Positions 9,374 through 16,081 are shown, numbered from the stretch's first letter. The stretch is DNA of 64,000 nucleotides from Sulfurovaceae bacterium (GCA_028715055.1 JAQTLE010000004.1:1-64000); one strand, 5' to 3'. Numbers and translations: made by a program. Notes: a model not told the origin generated them from the sequence alone.

Positions 9374-10523
9374 AAACGCATTTTTAATTAATTCTTTGAC
9401 TTCCGGCGGTGCAGAAAAGATCGTTGTAACTCTGTTAAATAAGCTGATTGAAGAAAACATAGATATTGAATTGATTTGTTTAGAAAACAACAACTTTTAC
9501 GAAGTGCAAAAGAATCTGAAAGTTACTTATTTATCAAATGTTGACGGTAATCATGGTGGAATAAAAAAACTTTTACTTATCCCTTATTTTGCGTATAAAC
9601 TAAAAAAATACGTAACTGATAATAATATAGATATAGTTCAAAGTCATTTGTACAGGGCAAACTATATTAATGTATTTTCTCAATTATTGGGTTCAAAACA
9701 TAAATCCCAGATAGTCAATCATGGTATTGCTAGCAGATATAAAACCAAAGGTATTTTGGGAAAAATCAATCTATTTTTAATAAAAAATTTATACTCGAAA
9801 GCAGATAAAATCATACTCATTTCTCAAGCGATGAAGAAAGATTTAAATGAATTACATAATTTTAAAAATGAGCAGTTGGTCATAAATAACCCATACGATA
9901 TAAATCACATTTTAGATTTGAAAAAAGAAACGGTTTCTGATTTTTATTTTACAAAAGACAAAAGATATTTGATAACAATGGGCAGATTGATATCTTTGAA
10001 AAGATATCAAGATGTAATACGCTCGTTATCTTTTTTGCACAATGATATTGAGCTTGTCATGTTGGGGGATGGAAATCTAAAAGGTGAACTGATTGATTTG
10101 GCTAAATCTCTTCATTTGGAAAATAGGGTTCATTTTTTGGGAAATATTCTTAATCCGTTTAAGTATTTATCGAAAGCCGACATATTTATTCTCTCTTCTG
10201 AAACAGAAGGCTTTCCAAACTCTTTGATAGAAGCGTTGGCTTGTAATTTACCTGTAATTTCAACGGATTGCATTAGTGGTCCGAGAGAAATTCTTGCACC
10301 TGCAACAAACATATATCGGCAACTTTCGGATGATATAGAAATAGCTGAATACGGTATTCTATATCCTGTCGGCAAAGTGGAACAACTGACAAAAGCTATA
10401 AATATATTACTTGAAAATGATGATTTGAAAAATAATTTTATAAATAAGTCACTTGATAGAGCGAAAAACTTTTCTATAGAAAAAATAATTATAGACTACA
10501 AAAAGGTATTAGAAATTGACTAA
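9366..10523 (+). CDS. Glycosyltransferase family 4 (GT-B)
   Basis: The 385-residue GT4 enzyme shows the N-terminal loop NSLTSGGAEKIVVTLLNKL and the C-terminal LITMGRLISLKRYQDVI and SSETEGFPNSLIEALACNLPV motifs of the nucleotide-sugar domain. The end of the protein keeps a normal GT4 tail (AKNFSIEKIIIDYKKVLE). It overlaps both the preceding and the following transferase genes by 8 bases, so the three GT4 genes are likely translated together. It is AT-rich like most of the locus. The transferred sugar is not predictable. Confidence 0.9.
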   Translation: MIKNAFLINSLTSGGAEKIVVTLLNKLIEENIDIELICLENNNFYEVQKNLKVTYLSNVDGNHGGIKKLLLIPYFAYKLKKYVTDNNIDIVQSHLYRANYINVFSQLLGSKHKSQIVNHGIASRYKTKGILGKINLFLIKNLYSKADKIILISQAMKKDLNELHNFKNEQLVINNPYDINHILDLKKETVSDFYFTKDKRYLITMGRLISLKRYQDVIRSLSFLHNDIELVMLGDGNLKGELIDLAKSLHLENRVHFLGNILNPFKYLSKADIFILSSETEGFPNSLIEALACNLPVISTDCISGPREILAPATNIYRQLSDDIEIAEYGILYPVGKVEQLTKAINILLENDDLKNNFINKSLDRAKNFSIEKIIIDYKKVLEID

Positions 10524-11631
10524 AAAAATTACGATCGTATCCAACACCTCATGGAGCTTGTACAACTTTAGGCTGGAACTCGCGAGAAACATTAAAAACG
10601 CCGGATACGAGGTGGTCTTGATCGCTCCTCGTGACGAGTACAGCGATAGATTGAGCCAAGAGTTCGAATACCATGACGTATGGATGAATAACAAAGGGAC
10701 AAACCCGAAAGAAGATATCAAGACAACCGTACAGTTTTACAAACTCTATAAACAAATAAAGCCTGATGCCGTACTGCATTACACCATCAAACCAAATATC
10801 TACGGGACGATAGCCTGCGATCTTCTGGGGATCAAAACGGTCAATAATATCGCGGGGCTCGGTACGCTTTTTATAAAACAAAATTTTGTGACCAAAATCG
10901 CTAAAGGGCTCTATAAATACTCGCAAAGCAAAGCCAATAAAATCTTTTTTCAAAACAACGATGACTATGAGATGTTTACAAGTGAGAGGTTGGTAGAACG
11001 GCATAAATGCGACGTATTGCCGGGCAGCGGAGTGGATACCCTCAGGTTTGAGGCGATAGAGCATCACAGAGAGGATGACACGTTTAGGTTTTTACTTATC
11101 GCACGTATGCTCTGGGACAAAGGCGTCGGCGAGTACGTAGAGGCTGCACGGATCATTAAAATGAATTATCCAAATATCCAATTCCAACTATTGGGTTTTT
11201 TGGACGTTGCCAATAACAGCGCTATTTCAAAAGAACAAATGCAAGAATGGGTAGATGAAGGATTGATTAATTATCTTGGTGTAAGCGATAATGTAAAAAA
11301 TGAGATTGCCAAGGCGGATTGTATCGTACTGCCGTCATTTTACAGAGAAGGGACCCCTAGGACATTGCTGGAAGCGGCGAGCATGGCAAAACCGATCATC
11401 ACGACGGATAATGTAGGATGCCGCGACGTAGTGGATGATAGCGTCAACGGGTATCTGTGCGAAGTAAGAAATGCGGCAGATTTGGCTGATAGGATGGAAA
11501 AAATAATCAATCTCAGCGAAGATGAGAGAGCAGCTATGGGACAGGCTGGCCGAAGAAAAATGATAAATGAGTTCGACGAAAAGATCGTCATTGACAAATA
11601 TATCGAAGCAATCGAAGAGATCCTCACGTAA
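10516..11631 (+). CDS. Glycosyltransferase family 4, PglA/galactosyltransferase-like
   Basis: The 371-residue protein starts with TTG inside the previous gene. It carries ITIVSNTSWSLYNFRLELARN at the N-terminus and FLLIARMLWDKGVGEYVEAA and SFYREGTPRTLLEAASMAKPI in the C-terminal domain, the pattern of GT4 enzymes related to Campylobacter PglA. Its first half has clearly more G and C than the neighbouring transferases, suggesting a different origin. The TAA stop is immediately followed by the motif AGCAGGGTCAGAGGTTTAC, which recurs at 15463 and, degenerate, at 13858. It is the last intact transferase of the locus. Confidence 0.88.
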   Translation: MTKKITIVSNTSWSLYNFRLELARNIKNAGYEVVLIAPRDEYSDRLSQEFEYHDVWMNNKGTNPKEDIKTTVQFYKLYKQIKPDAVLHYTIKPNIYGTIACDLLGIKTVNNIAGLGTLFIKQNFVTKIAKGLYKYSQSKANKIFFQNNDDYEMFTSERLVERHKCDVLPGSGVDTLRFEAIEHHREDDTFRFLLIARMLWDKGVGEYVEAARIIKMNYPNIQFQLLGFLDVANNSAISKEQMQEWVDEGLINYLGVSDNVKNEIAKADCIVLPSFYREGTPRTLLEAASMAKPIITTDNVGCRDVVDDSVNGYLCEVRNAADLADRMEKIINLSEDERAAMGQAGRRKMINEFDEKIVIDKYIEAIEEILT

Positions 11632-11632
11632 A

Positions 11633-11651
11633 GCAGGGTCAGAGGTTTACT
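11633..11651 (+). repeat. Short dispersed repeat 'gcagggtcagaggttta', copy 1
   Basis: AGCAGGGTCAGAGGTTTAC sits directly behind the GT4 stop codon. The same string occurs at 15463-15481 behind the HepT-like stop, and a diverged form (AGCAGGGCTAGAGGCTTGC) at 13858 behind the outer-membrane protein. All three mark the left border of repeat-filled DNA, so they may be element ends. The mobilising enzyme, if any, is not in the window. Confidence 0.6.
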
Positions 11652-11669
11652 TTACATGAGGGGGGGTAG

Positions 11670-11825
11670 TTTGATGTCTATTGTGGCCTCAAAAAACGGG
11701 CACCGAAAATATTTTTAGATTTGCACTTAGAATGGTTTTATCGTCTATTAAAAGAGCCTACTCGAATCGGTCGCCAGATGGTACTGGTAAAATTTTTATT
11801 GTTATTGATGTTAAGAAGATTATGA
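11670..11825 (+). pseudogene. WecG/TagA/CpsF-family glycosyltransferase, C-terminal remnant
   Basis: An open stretch of 51 codons between TAG (11667) and TGA encodes FDVYCGLKKRAPKIF, then LEWFYRLLKEPTRIGRQ. This matches the C-terminal signature of WecG/TagA/CpsF transferases (FDvxxGxxkRAPxxxxxxgLEWlyRLxxePxRxxRR), which add ManNAc(A) to undecaprenyl-linked GlcNAc. The rest of the roughly 240-residue gene is missing; upstream is a G7 run and the repeat at 11633. It has no start codon and is too short for the ORF track. The overlapping 74-aa frame at 11681 in the track is a shadow of this remnant. Confidence 0.8.
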
Positions 11826-11894
11826 ATATCAGTATTTTTAATAGAGTTGATTGGCAAAATCCGAAGAATATATATATTGATTTAAAGGAAAAAA

Positions 11895-12233
11895 ATGGAC
11901 ACTAAAGCAATGGCAGATTTGATTGATTTCACACCTCTATTTCAGATAGGATTTATCTCAATTGCATACTGGTTTGTAGCGATTGCTACAAGTGTAATGT
12001 GGGGAATTTATGGTATAAATGAAGAAAACCAAAAAACATGTCTTAAAAAGACCGGGGTGTTTGTTTCAGAGTTTTTCGGATCTATGTTCGGATGGAGCTC
12101 CCTTTATCTTTTAATTGATAGGATTATGATGGGTCATGGCGATAATTTTGAGATATTTTTAGGGATTGTTGCTATTACCGGAATAGGTGGTTATGCATAT
12201 CGTTTGGCAGATTGGCTTAGTAAAAGATCATGA
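11895..12233 (+). CDS. Small membrane protein of unknown function, three predicted TM segments
   Basis: I do not recognise this 112-residue protein. An ATG follows AAAGGAAAAAA, a fair ribosome-binding site. Three hydrophobic stretches are visible: about residues 14-40 (FQIGFISIAYWFVAIATSVM), 57-75 (FFGSMFGWSSLYLLI) and 85-102 (EIFLGIVAITGIGGYAY), with a charged C-terminus. Size and layout recall phage holins or small accessory membrane proteins, but no motif proves it. It lies between two glycosyltransferase remnants and its stop overlaps the second remnant as ATGA. It seems intact, unlike its neighbours. Confidence 0.6.
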   Translation: MDTKAMADLIDFTPLFQIGFISIAYWFVAIATSVMWGIYGINEENQKTCLKKTGVFVSEFFGSMFGWSSLYLLIDRIMMGHGDNFEIFLGIVAITGIGGYAYRLADWLSKRS

Positions 12234-12325
12234 CAGTTAAAACTATTGCAACGAATATGTATAGCATTGCAAAAGAAAATTATACATGGAAAAAAATATC
12301 ATCTCAGTATGCCGAATTATTTTAA
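12230..12325 (+). pseudogene. GT4 glycosyltransferase, C-terminal tail remnant
   Basis: The 31-codon frame starting at the ATGA overlap encodes MYSIAKENYTWKKISSQYAELF before TAA. This matches the very end of many GT4 transferases (xxiAkexYtWexIxxxYxxLf). No upstream catalytic domain exists in this frame; a TAA lies two codons before the ATG. It is best read as a recombination scar left by loss of a transferase gene. It is absent from the ORF track because of its length. Confidence 0.65.
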
Positions 12326-12346
12326 TTAAACAAGAGGAGTTTGTAC

Positions 12347-13846
12347 ATGCAAAGTAAATTTTCGGCATTATTATTGGCAGCAGGGAGTATAGCGTATGCT
12401 TCAGATTATCCTATATCACTGGATCACAACAATCTACGTCTCACCTATGAGAATGTGAAACTCCCAGGAGATGAGGATATGGGGCTTGTGGGATTGAACT
12501 ATCAGATGCAATTGGGTGAGTATGGCTATGGTGGACTTGGAGTCTATGGTGCTGCGACTGGAGAACGTGGAGGCTTTTTCGTCGGTGGGTTTGAAGGAGG
12601 GTTGCGTTATCCGCTAAGTGAGCGTATCGAAGCCGAAGCAGGGTTGTTTGTCGGAGGTGGCGGTGGTGGCGCAGCTCCGCAAGGCGGAGGGCTGATGCTC
12701 CGTCCTCATGTAGGGTTAAGCTATGAGATTGAAAATATTCATGCGGGTGTGCAGCTCTCTCGCATTGAATTTCCAAACGGTGACATCAGCAGCACCCAGA
12801 TCGTAGGGGTTATCGATATACCTTTCGAGTCGTTTAGATTGGATGGGGATTATGCAGGGGACCTACGGAATGTTGGACAAGAGATCGGCTCGTCATTGCA
12901 CCGGTCACTGGATGGCAAAGTGGCCAGGCTCGGCATAGAAGTGCAGCATTATGAGCCTGCAGGAGATGTCCGCGCAACAGATGGTGCAGAGCAAAAATCA
13001 TTTGAGACGGTAGGTGTGCGATATGAGCAGGCATTTGACGAACATTTCTCATGGCATATCACTACTGCCGGGGCTATGGGCGGTGAAAGTGACGGCTATG
13101 CTGAAGTATATGCTGGCACTGGGTGGCGTCAGCATATACTGGATACTCCTTTTTATTTGACAGCAGAAGGCTCAGTAGGCTTGGCTGGCGGAGGGCGTGT
13201 CTATACCGGTGGAGGGTCAATGATACGGGCTAAAGCAGGGATAGAGTGGATGATAGCACCAGCGTGGTCCATTGAAGCGCAAGGTGGGATAGTTGACTCC
13301 ATCGATGGCGATTTCAAAGCTAGTACATTAGAAGTGGCGCTGGAACACAGCTTCGGTATCCTTGTCCCATCTCAGCAGCCAGATCTGTTTACAGGGGCTA
13401 TTTCTCGCAGTGATTGGCGGCTGCAAACAGTGTATGAGAACTATTTTGATGCAGCCAGAAAGTCTCATAATGATGCTTCGGCAGGGCTGATAGGTTTGCA
13501 GGCGCAGAGCCTACAGGATGGATGGTATCTCTATGCCCGTGCAATGGGTGCCGTGAGCGGCGATGCAGGAGGATATGTAAGCGGAAGCTTGGGAGCAGGT
13601 GCTGAATATCCTCTAAGTGATACTATAGCATTATATGCCCAAGCAGGGCTTGGCGCTGCAGGAGGCGGCGGGATCGATGTGGGAGACGGCGCTATCGCTG
13701 AGGCTGAGGCAGGAATACGGTTTGGCGTAACGAAAAATATAGACCTCACCCTCTCAGGCGGAGCGATACGCAGCCTTAATGGTGGGCTTGAGAGTCCGAC
13801 GATCTCGGCAGGAGTGGAGTATAAGTTCGGAACGCTTAATTGGTGA
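12347..13846 (+). CDS. Outer-membrane beta-barrel protein built from three related ~150-residue repeats
   Basis: The start is ATG 12347, 7 bases after GAGGAG; the track's TTG at 12341 is less likely. A signal peptide (MQSKFSALLLAAGSIAYA) precedes about 480 residues rich in glycine and alternating hydrophobic residues, typical of beta-barrel strands. Three segments resemble each other: roughly residues 20-165, 190-345 and 355-499. Each has a tyrosine/glutamate-containing first strand, a YxSGS/YAEVYAG-type glycine strand, a second Gly-rich strand followed by a GGxxxxGGG turn, and a last strand such as VALEHSFG or SAGVEYKFG. The function is unknown. Base composition is much richer in G+C than the glycan locus just upstream. 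Confidence 0.75.
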   Translation: MQSKFSALLLAAGSIAYASDYPISLDHNNLRLTYENVKLPGDEDMGLVGLNYQMQLGEYGYGGLGVYGAATGERGGFFVGGFEGGLRYPLSERIEAEAGLFVGGGGGGAAPQGGGLMLRPHVGLSYEIENIHAGVQLSRIEFPNGDISSTQIVGVIDIPFESFRLDGDYAGDLRNVGQEIGSSLHRSLDGKVARLGIEVQHYEPAGDVRATDGAEQKSFETVGVRYEQAFDEHFSWHITTAGAMGGESDGYAEVYAGTGWRQHILDTPFYLTAEGSVGLAGGGRVYTGGGSMIRAKAGIEWMIAPAWSIEAQGGIVDSIDGDFKASTLEVALEHSFGILVPSQQPDLFTGAISRSDWRLQTVYENYFDAARKSHNDASAGLIGLQAQSLQDGWYLYARAMGAVSGDAGGYVSGSLGAGAEYPLSDTIALYAQAGLGAAGGGGIDVGDGAIAEAEAGIRFGVTKNIDLTLSGGAIRSLNGGLESPTISAGVEYKFGTLNW

Positions 13847-13894
13847 TTAGTGAAAAAGCAGGGCTAGAGGCTTGCGTTTAAATTTATTATTTGT

Positions 13895-13920
13895 GGATTC
13901 TGGATCAAGTTCGGAATGAC
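13895..13920 (+). repeat. REP-like palindrome (TGGATTC...GAATGAC family)
   Basis: GGATTCTGGATCAAGTTCGGAATGAC is one of about a dozen copies of a roughly 26-base imperfect palindrome with conserved outer bases (GGAT and ATGAC) and variable but complementary stems. Other copies lie at 14307-14331, 14342-14368, 15884-15908, 15919-15944, 16082-16107, 16120-16147, 16167-16191, 16571-16596 (reverse), 16757-16782, 17500-17525 and 17569-17595. All lie between genes, except 16571 which encodes the end of the VanZ-like protein. Confidence 0.85.
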
Positions 13921-14017
13921 GGATTGTCGTCACTGCGAGACTTTGTAAAAGTCGCTGCAGTTTACTATTTATGGATCGCCACATTTCGTTTGCGATGACG
14001 AAAAAAGATCTATTAAA

Positions 14018-14218
14018 TCAGCACCCCTGACTCTCCATGCCAAGCTGTAGTTCCTCGATAGCGCGGCGGTGTTCTGCGATCTCATTTTTGATATCTTCGC
14101 TGTCACTTTCCTGGGCATCCGGTGTACCTACATATACTTCCAGCTCTTTGCGTAGTCTACTAATCGCTTCTTGGTGTTCTTTGATCTCTTTACGTAATTG
14201 TTCACAGATATCTGGCAT
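14018..14218 (-). CDS. 66-aa coiled-coil protein of unknown function (paralogue A)
   Basis: The reading frame has a good ribosome-binding site (AGGAG, 7 bases before ATG). The 66 residues are nearly all helical and charged, with heptad-like spacing: CEQLRKEIKEHQEAISRLRKEL, a central acidic linker (GTPDAQESDSED), then IKNEIAEHRRAIEELQ. It ends in Cys, with another Cys at position 5. I do not recognise the family. The paralogue at 15595 differs at 3 residues although about 20 bases differ, so most changes are silent. That argues for a real, selected protein. It lies at the low-coordinate end of duplicated segment A. Confidence 0.65.
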   Translation of the reverse strand: MPDICEQLRKEIKEHQEAISRLRKELEVYVGTPDAQESDSEDIKNEIAEHRRAIEELQLGMESQGC

Positions 14219-14244
14219 GTTTAACTCCTGTAAGTAGATAGTTT

Positions 14245-14250
14245 ATTATA
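14245..14250 (-). promoter_or_regulatory. Predicted -10 box for the 66-aa gene (copy A)
   Basis: On the minus strand CATATAATAAACTATC gives a TATAAT box about 26 bases upstream of the ATG. It lies in the stretch that is identical in copy B (15819-15824 region). A convincing -35 is not obvious, which is usual for Campylobacterota sigma70 promoters. Confidence 0.45.
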
Positions 14251-14385
14251 TGATGTTATTTTTGAAGAGTTTCTGAATGGAGATTTCAATCAAAGCTATT
14301 ATTTGTGGATCCCCGCCTTCGCGAGGATGACGGATATTGATGGATTCCGTGTCGTAGCACGGAATGACGTTATATATATAAAATA

Positions 14386-14500
14386 ATGTCATTTGAACGT
14401 TCCTTGAAAGCCACGCTTGTGGCAGTAGTGCAAAAGCGAGCGTGTGCGATTCGCGAAAATGACGCTTTTTGCGCTACTTTTATAAAAAAGTAGTAAAAGA
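14386..14500 (-). repeat. Composite structured repeat, copy 1
   Basis: Read on the minus strand it comprises a hairpin (CTACTTTT at 14474-14481 with AAAAGTAG at 14486-14493), then an outer stem pairing GTCATTT and AAATGAC (14388-14394 with 14457-14463), and an inner stem CACGCT/AGCGTG (14412-14417 with 14439-14444). Stem sequences differ from other copies but stay complementary. REP-like sequence follows on the far side. Confidence 0.75.
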
Positions 14501-14555
14501 AAACTCACAAGATACTGAAATAAATTTAGTGTGACAGTTTAGTTTATGTATTTTT

Positions 14556-14678
14556 ATACCTTTCTTTTTACAAAGAAAGGTAACCAAAGAAAATCGTCAC
14601 CACTCACGAACCGTAACGCAATATTTCTGCGACATATGCTCAAAATATTTTTACTCTCCCTGCGTTCGGGCGACAGTA
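14556..14678 (+). repeat. Composite structured repeat, copy 2
   Basis: The leading hairpin is CCTTTCTTT/AAAGAAAGG (14559-14567 with 14572-14580), and the inner stem is AATATTT/AAATATT (14620-14626 with 14643-14649). The core CACTCACGAACCGTAACGC and TGCGACATATGCTC match copy 5. The right part (TTTACTCTCCCTGCGTTCGGGCGAC) is diverged, so the outer stem is imperfect (GTCAC against GCGAC). It ends about 50 bases before the antitoxin gene. The 62-aa frame at 14546 in the ORF track is just this repeat read through. Confidence 0.72.
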
Positions 14679-14697
14679 TATATTTTTTATGGATTTA

Positions 14698-14706
14698 TGG
14701 TAAAAT
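14698..14706 (+). promoter_or_regulatory. Extended -10 promoter of the MntA/HepT pair
   Basis: TGGTAAAAT fits an extended -10 (TGnTAtaAT) element 24 bases before the ATG at 14731. The start codon is preceded by AAAGGAG at 6 bases. No -35 hexamer is evident. Confidence 0.5.
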
Positions 14707-14730
14707 TTGTTTAGTTTTAAAGGAGAAGCT

Positions 14731-15027
14731 ATGAGATTAGAACCATATGAGATAAAAGCCATACAAGATAGCTTCATAAACAATTTTCATAGTGGAAAAA
14801 TCTATCTTTTTGGCAGTCGTGTAGATGATAGCAAAAAAGGTGGAGATATAGATCTTTATATTGAACCCATAGAAACCCAAAAGCTTGCGAATAAAAAAAT
14901 TGATTTTTTGGTTGACCTCAAATCAAAAATAGGTGATCAAAAGATAGATGTAGTCATCAATAGAGGTAAAAATGAGTTGATCGATCTGATAGCCAAACAG
15001 CAAGGAGTATTATTGTGGAAGAGCTAA
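14731..15027 (+). CDS. MntA-like minimal nucleotidyltransferase (antitoxin of type VII TA pair)
   Basis: The start is ATG 14731 behind AAAGGAG; the track's TTG at 14707 is upstream of that site. The 98-residue protein has the nucleotidyltransferase fold signature IYLFGSRVDDSKKGGDIDLYI, i.e. GSx(10)DxD with the two catalytic aspartates, and a third acidic residue in KIDVVI. MNT proteins of this size pair with HEPN partners. The characterised MntA antitoxin AMPylates a tyrosine of the HepT RNase and so silences it. It overlaps the HepT gene by 13 bases. The pair sits between the two copies of a duplicated segment. Confidence 0.85.
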   Translation: MRLEPYEIKAIQDSFINNFHSGKIYLFGSRVDDSKKGGDIDLYIEPIETQKLANKKIDFLVDLKSKIGDQKIDVVINRGKNELIDLIAKQQGVLLWKS

Positions 15028-15458
15028 AAGAGATTTTTAGAATAATAGATACTATGATGATAGGCTGTGATATTGATTATAAAGAATTAAAAACTAAGTT
15101 GATCGATGCGAAATTTTTTGACGATCATCAAAATGTGAGAATAGTAAATAGTTTTTTGTTTAATTACTCTAAAATACAAGATAAGATCGGCGCTAAGCTG
15201 CTCAAAAAAGTGTTGTATGTGCAAAAAGAGATCGATAATGAAAATATAAGCATGAAAGATGCTTTGAATCTTTTGGAAAAATTAGAAATAATCAAAGATA
15301 GCCATGCTTGGGACAGATTGAGGGAAATCCGAAATAATCTATCGCATGAATATCCGTACTGTATAGAAGAAAGGATAGAAAATATCAGTTTGGCAATGGA
15401 AGGGTACAAGATACTAACTGAGATATACTCAAATCTGAAAAAGTATTGCGAAATATAG
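15015..15458 (+). CDS. HepT-like HEPN-domain RNase (toxin of type VII TA pair)
   Basis: A GTG start (15015) follows AAGGAG by 7 bases and lies inside the nucleotidyltransferase gene. The 147-residue helical protein carries RNNLSHEYP around residue 113, the RX4HXY motif of HepT toxins, where R and H form the RNase active site and Y is the target of AMPylation by the partner. Family knowledge therefore predicts a ribonuclease kept inactive by MntA. Some HEPN/MNT pairs of the HI0073/HI0074 type are less well characterised, so activity is inference. It is followed by the GCAGGGTCAGAGGTTTA repeat. Confidence 0.83.
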   Translation: MEELKEIFRIIDTMMIGCDIDYKELKTKLIDAKFFDDHQNVRIVNSFLFNYSKIQDKIGAKLLKKVLYVQKEIDNENISMKDALNLLEKLEIIKDSHAWDRLREIRNNLSHEYPYCIEERIENISLAMEGYKILTEIYSNLKKYCEI

Positions 15459-15594
15459 GAAAAGCAGGGTCAGAGGTTTAGTCGTTGGTTTTTAGCGGCT
15501 CCGTCACTGCGAGACCTAAGGTGGTCGTGGCAGTCCACTCTCTATGTATCGCCACACTTCGTTCGCGATGACGAAAAAAGACATAAAGATTAAA

Positions 15595-15795
15595 CTAGCA
15601 CCCCTGGCTCTCCATGCCCATCTGCAGTTCTTCAATAGCTCTGCGGTGTTCTGCGATCTCATTTTTGATATCTTCGCTGTCACTTTCCTGTGCATCGGGT
15701 GTACCGACATAAACCTCTAACTCTTTGCGTAGTCTGCTGATCTCTTCTTGGTGCTTTTTGATCTCTTTACGTAATTGTTCACAGATATCTGGCAT
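15595..15795 (-). CDS. 66-aa coiled-coil protein of unknown function (paralogue B)
   Basis: This is a near-identical relative of the protein at 14018 (3 differences: E14K, A18E, L59M). It has the same ribosome-binding site (AGGAG, 7 bases before ATG), the same helical halves around GTPDAQESDSED, and conserved cysteines at positions 5 and 66. Conservation of protein over DNA between copies supports a functional product. No known family is recognised. It could be a small cytoplasmic coiled-coil adaptor or a protein linked to the repeat element itself; neither is demonstrated. Confidence 0.65.
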   Translation of the reverse strand: MPDICEQLRKEIKKHQEEISRLRKELEVYVGTPDAQESDSEDIKNEIAEHRRAIEELQMGMESQGC

Positions 15796-15961
15796 ATTTC
15801 ACTCCTGAATGTAGATAGTTTATTATATGATGTTATTTTTGAAGAGTTTCTGAATGGAGATTTCAATCAAAGCTATTATTTGTGGATCCTCGCCTTCGCG
15901 AGGATGACAGATATTGATGGATTCCGGATCAAGTCCGGTATGACGTTATATATATAAAATA

Positions 15962-16075
15962 ATGTCATTTGAACGTTCCTTGAAAGCCACGCTTGTGGCA
16001 GTAGTGCAAAAGCGAGCGTGTGCGATTCGCGAAAATGACGATTTTGGAGCTACCTTTTTAAAAAGGTAGTAAAAA
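15962..16075 (-). repeat. Composite structured repeat, copy 3
   Basis: The outer stem is GTCATTT/AAATGAC (15964-15970 with 16033-16039). The inner part is the same as copy 1. The hairpin is a perfect palindrome CTACCTTTTTAAAAAGGTAG (16050-16069), which differs from CTACTTTTATAAAAAAGTAG in copy 1 by paired changes. Confidence 0.75.
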
Positions 16076-16081
16076 GAATAT

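Larger units (their letters stand above)
13858..14500. repeat. Duplicated ~0.6-kb segment, copy A
   Basis: From about 13926 (TCGTCACTGCGAGAC) to 14500 this DNA aligns with 15501-16078. Both copies contain, in the same order, a palindromic repeat, the 66-aa coiled-coil gene on the minus strand, an identical stretch of about 80 bases upstream of that gene (TTTATTATATGATGTTATTT...), two REP-like palindromes and a minus-strand copy of the composite structured repeat. Each is preceded by a form of the GCAGGGTCAGAGGTTTA motif. The MntA/HepT pair lies between the two copies. Confidence 0.85.
15463..16078. repeat. Duplicated ~0.6-kb segment, copy B
   Basis: This aligns with copy A (13858-14500) through the 66-aa gene and its upstream repeats. 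It starts with AGCAGGGTCAGAGGTTTAG and ends in a perfect 20-base palindrome CTACCTTTTTAAAAAGGTAG (16050-16069). Within it, noncoding positions 15808-15890 are almost identical to 14231-14310 in copy A, while the coding part shows mostly silent differences. It is in the same orientation as copy A, so recombination between copies would delete the MntA/HepT pair. Confidence 0.85.

Noticed and set aside
10549-11067. 172-aa minus-strand ORF inside the GT4 gene
   Set aside because: It is antisense to an intact GT4 gene and has no recognisable motifs.
11681-11905. 74-aa plus-strand ORF
   Set aside because: It overlaps the WecG/TagA remnant in another frame and lacks a credible ribosome-binding site or protein-like sequence.
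14546-14734. 62-aa plus-strand ORF before the antitoxin gene
   Set aside because: It is the composite repeat (copy 2) read through, with no ribosome-binding site; similar frames arise from such repeats generally.
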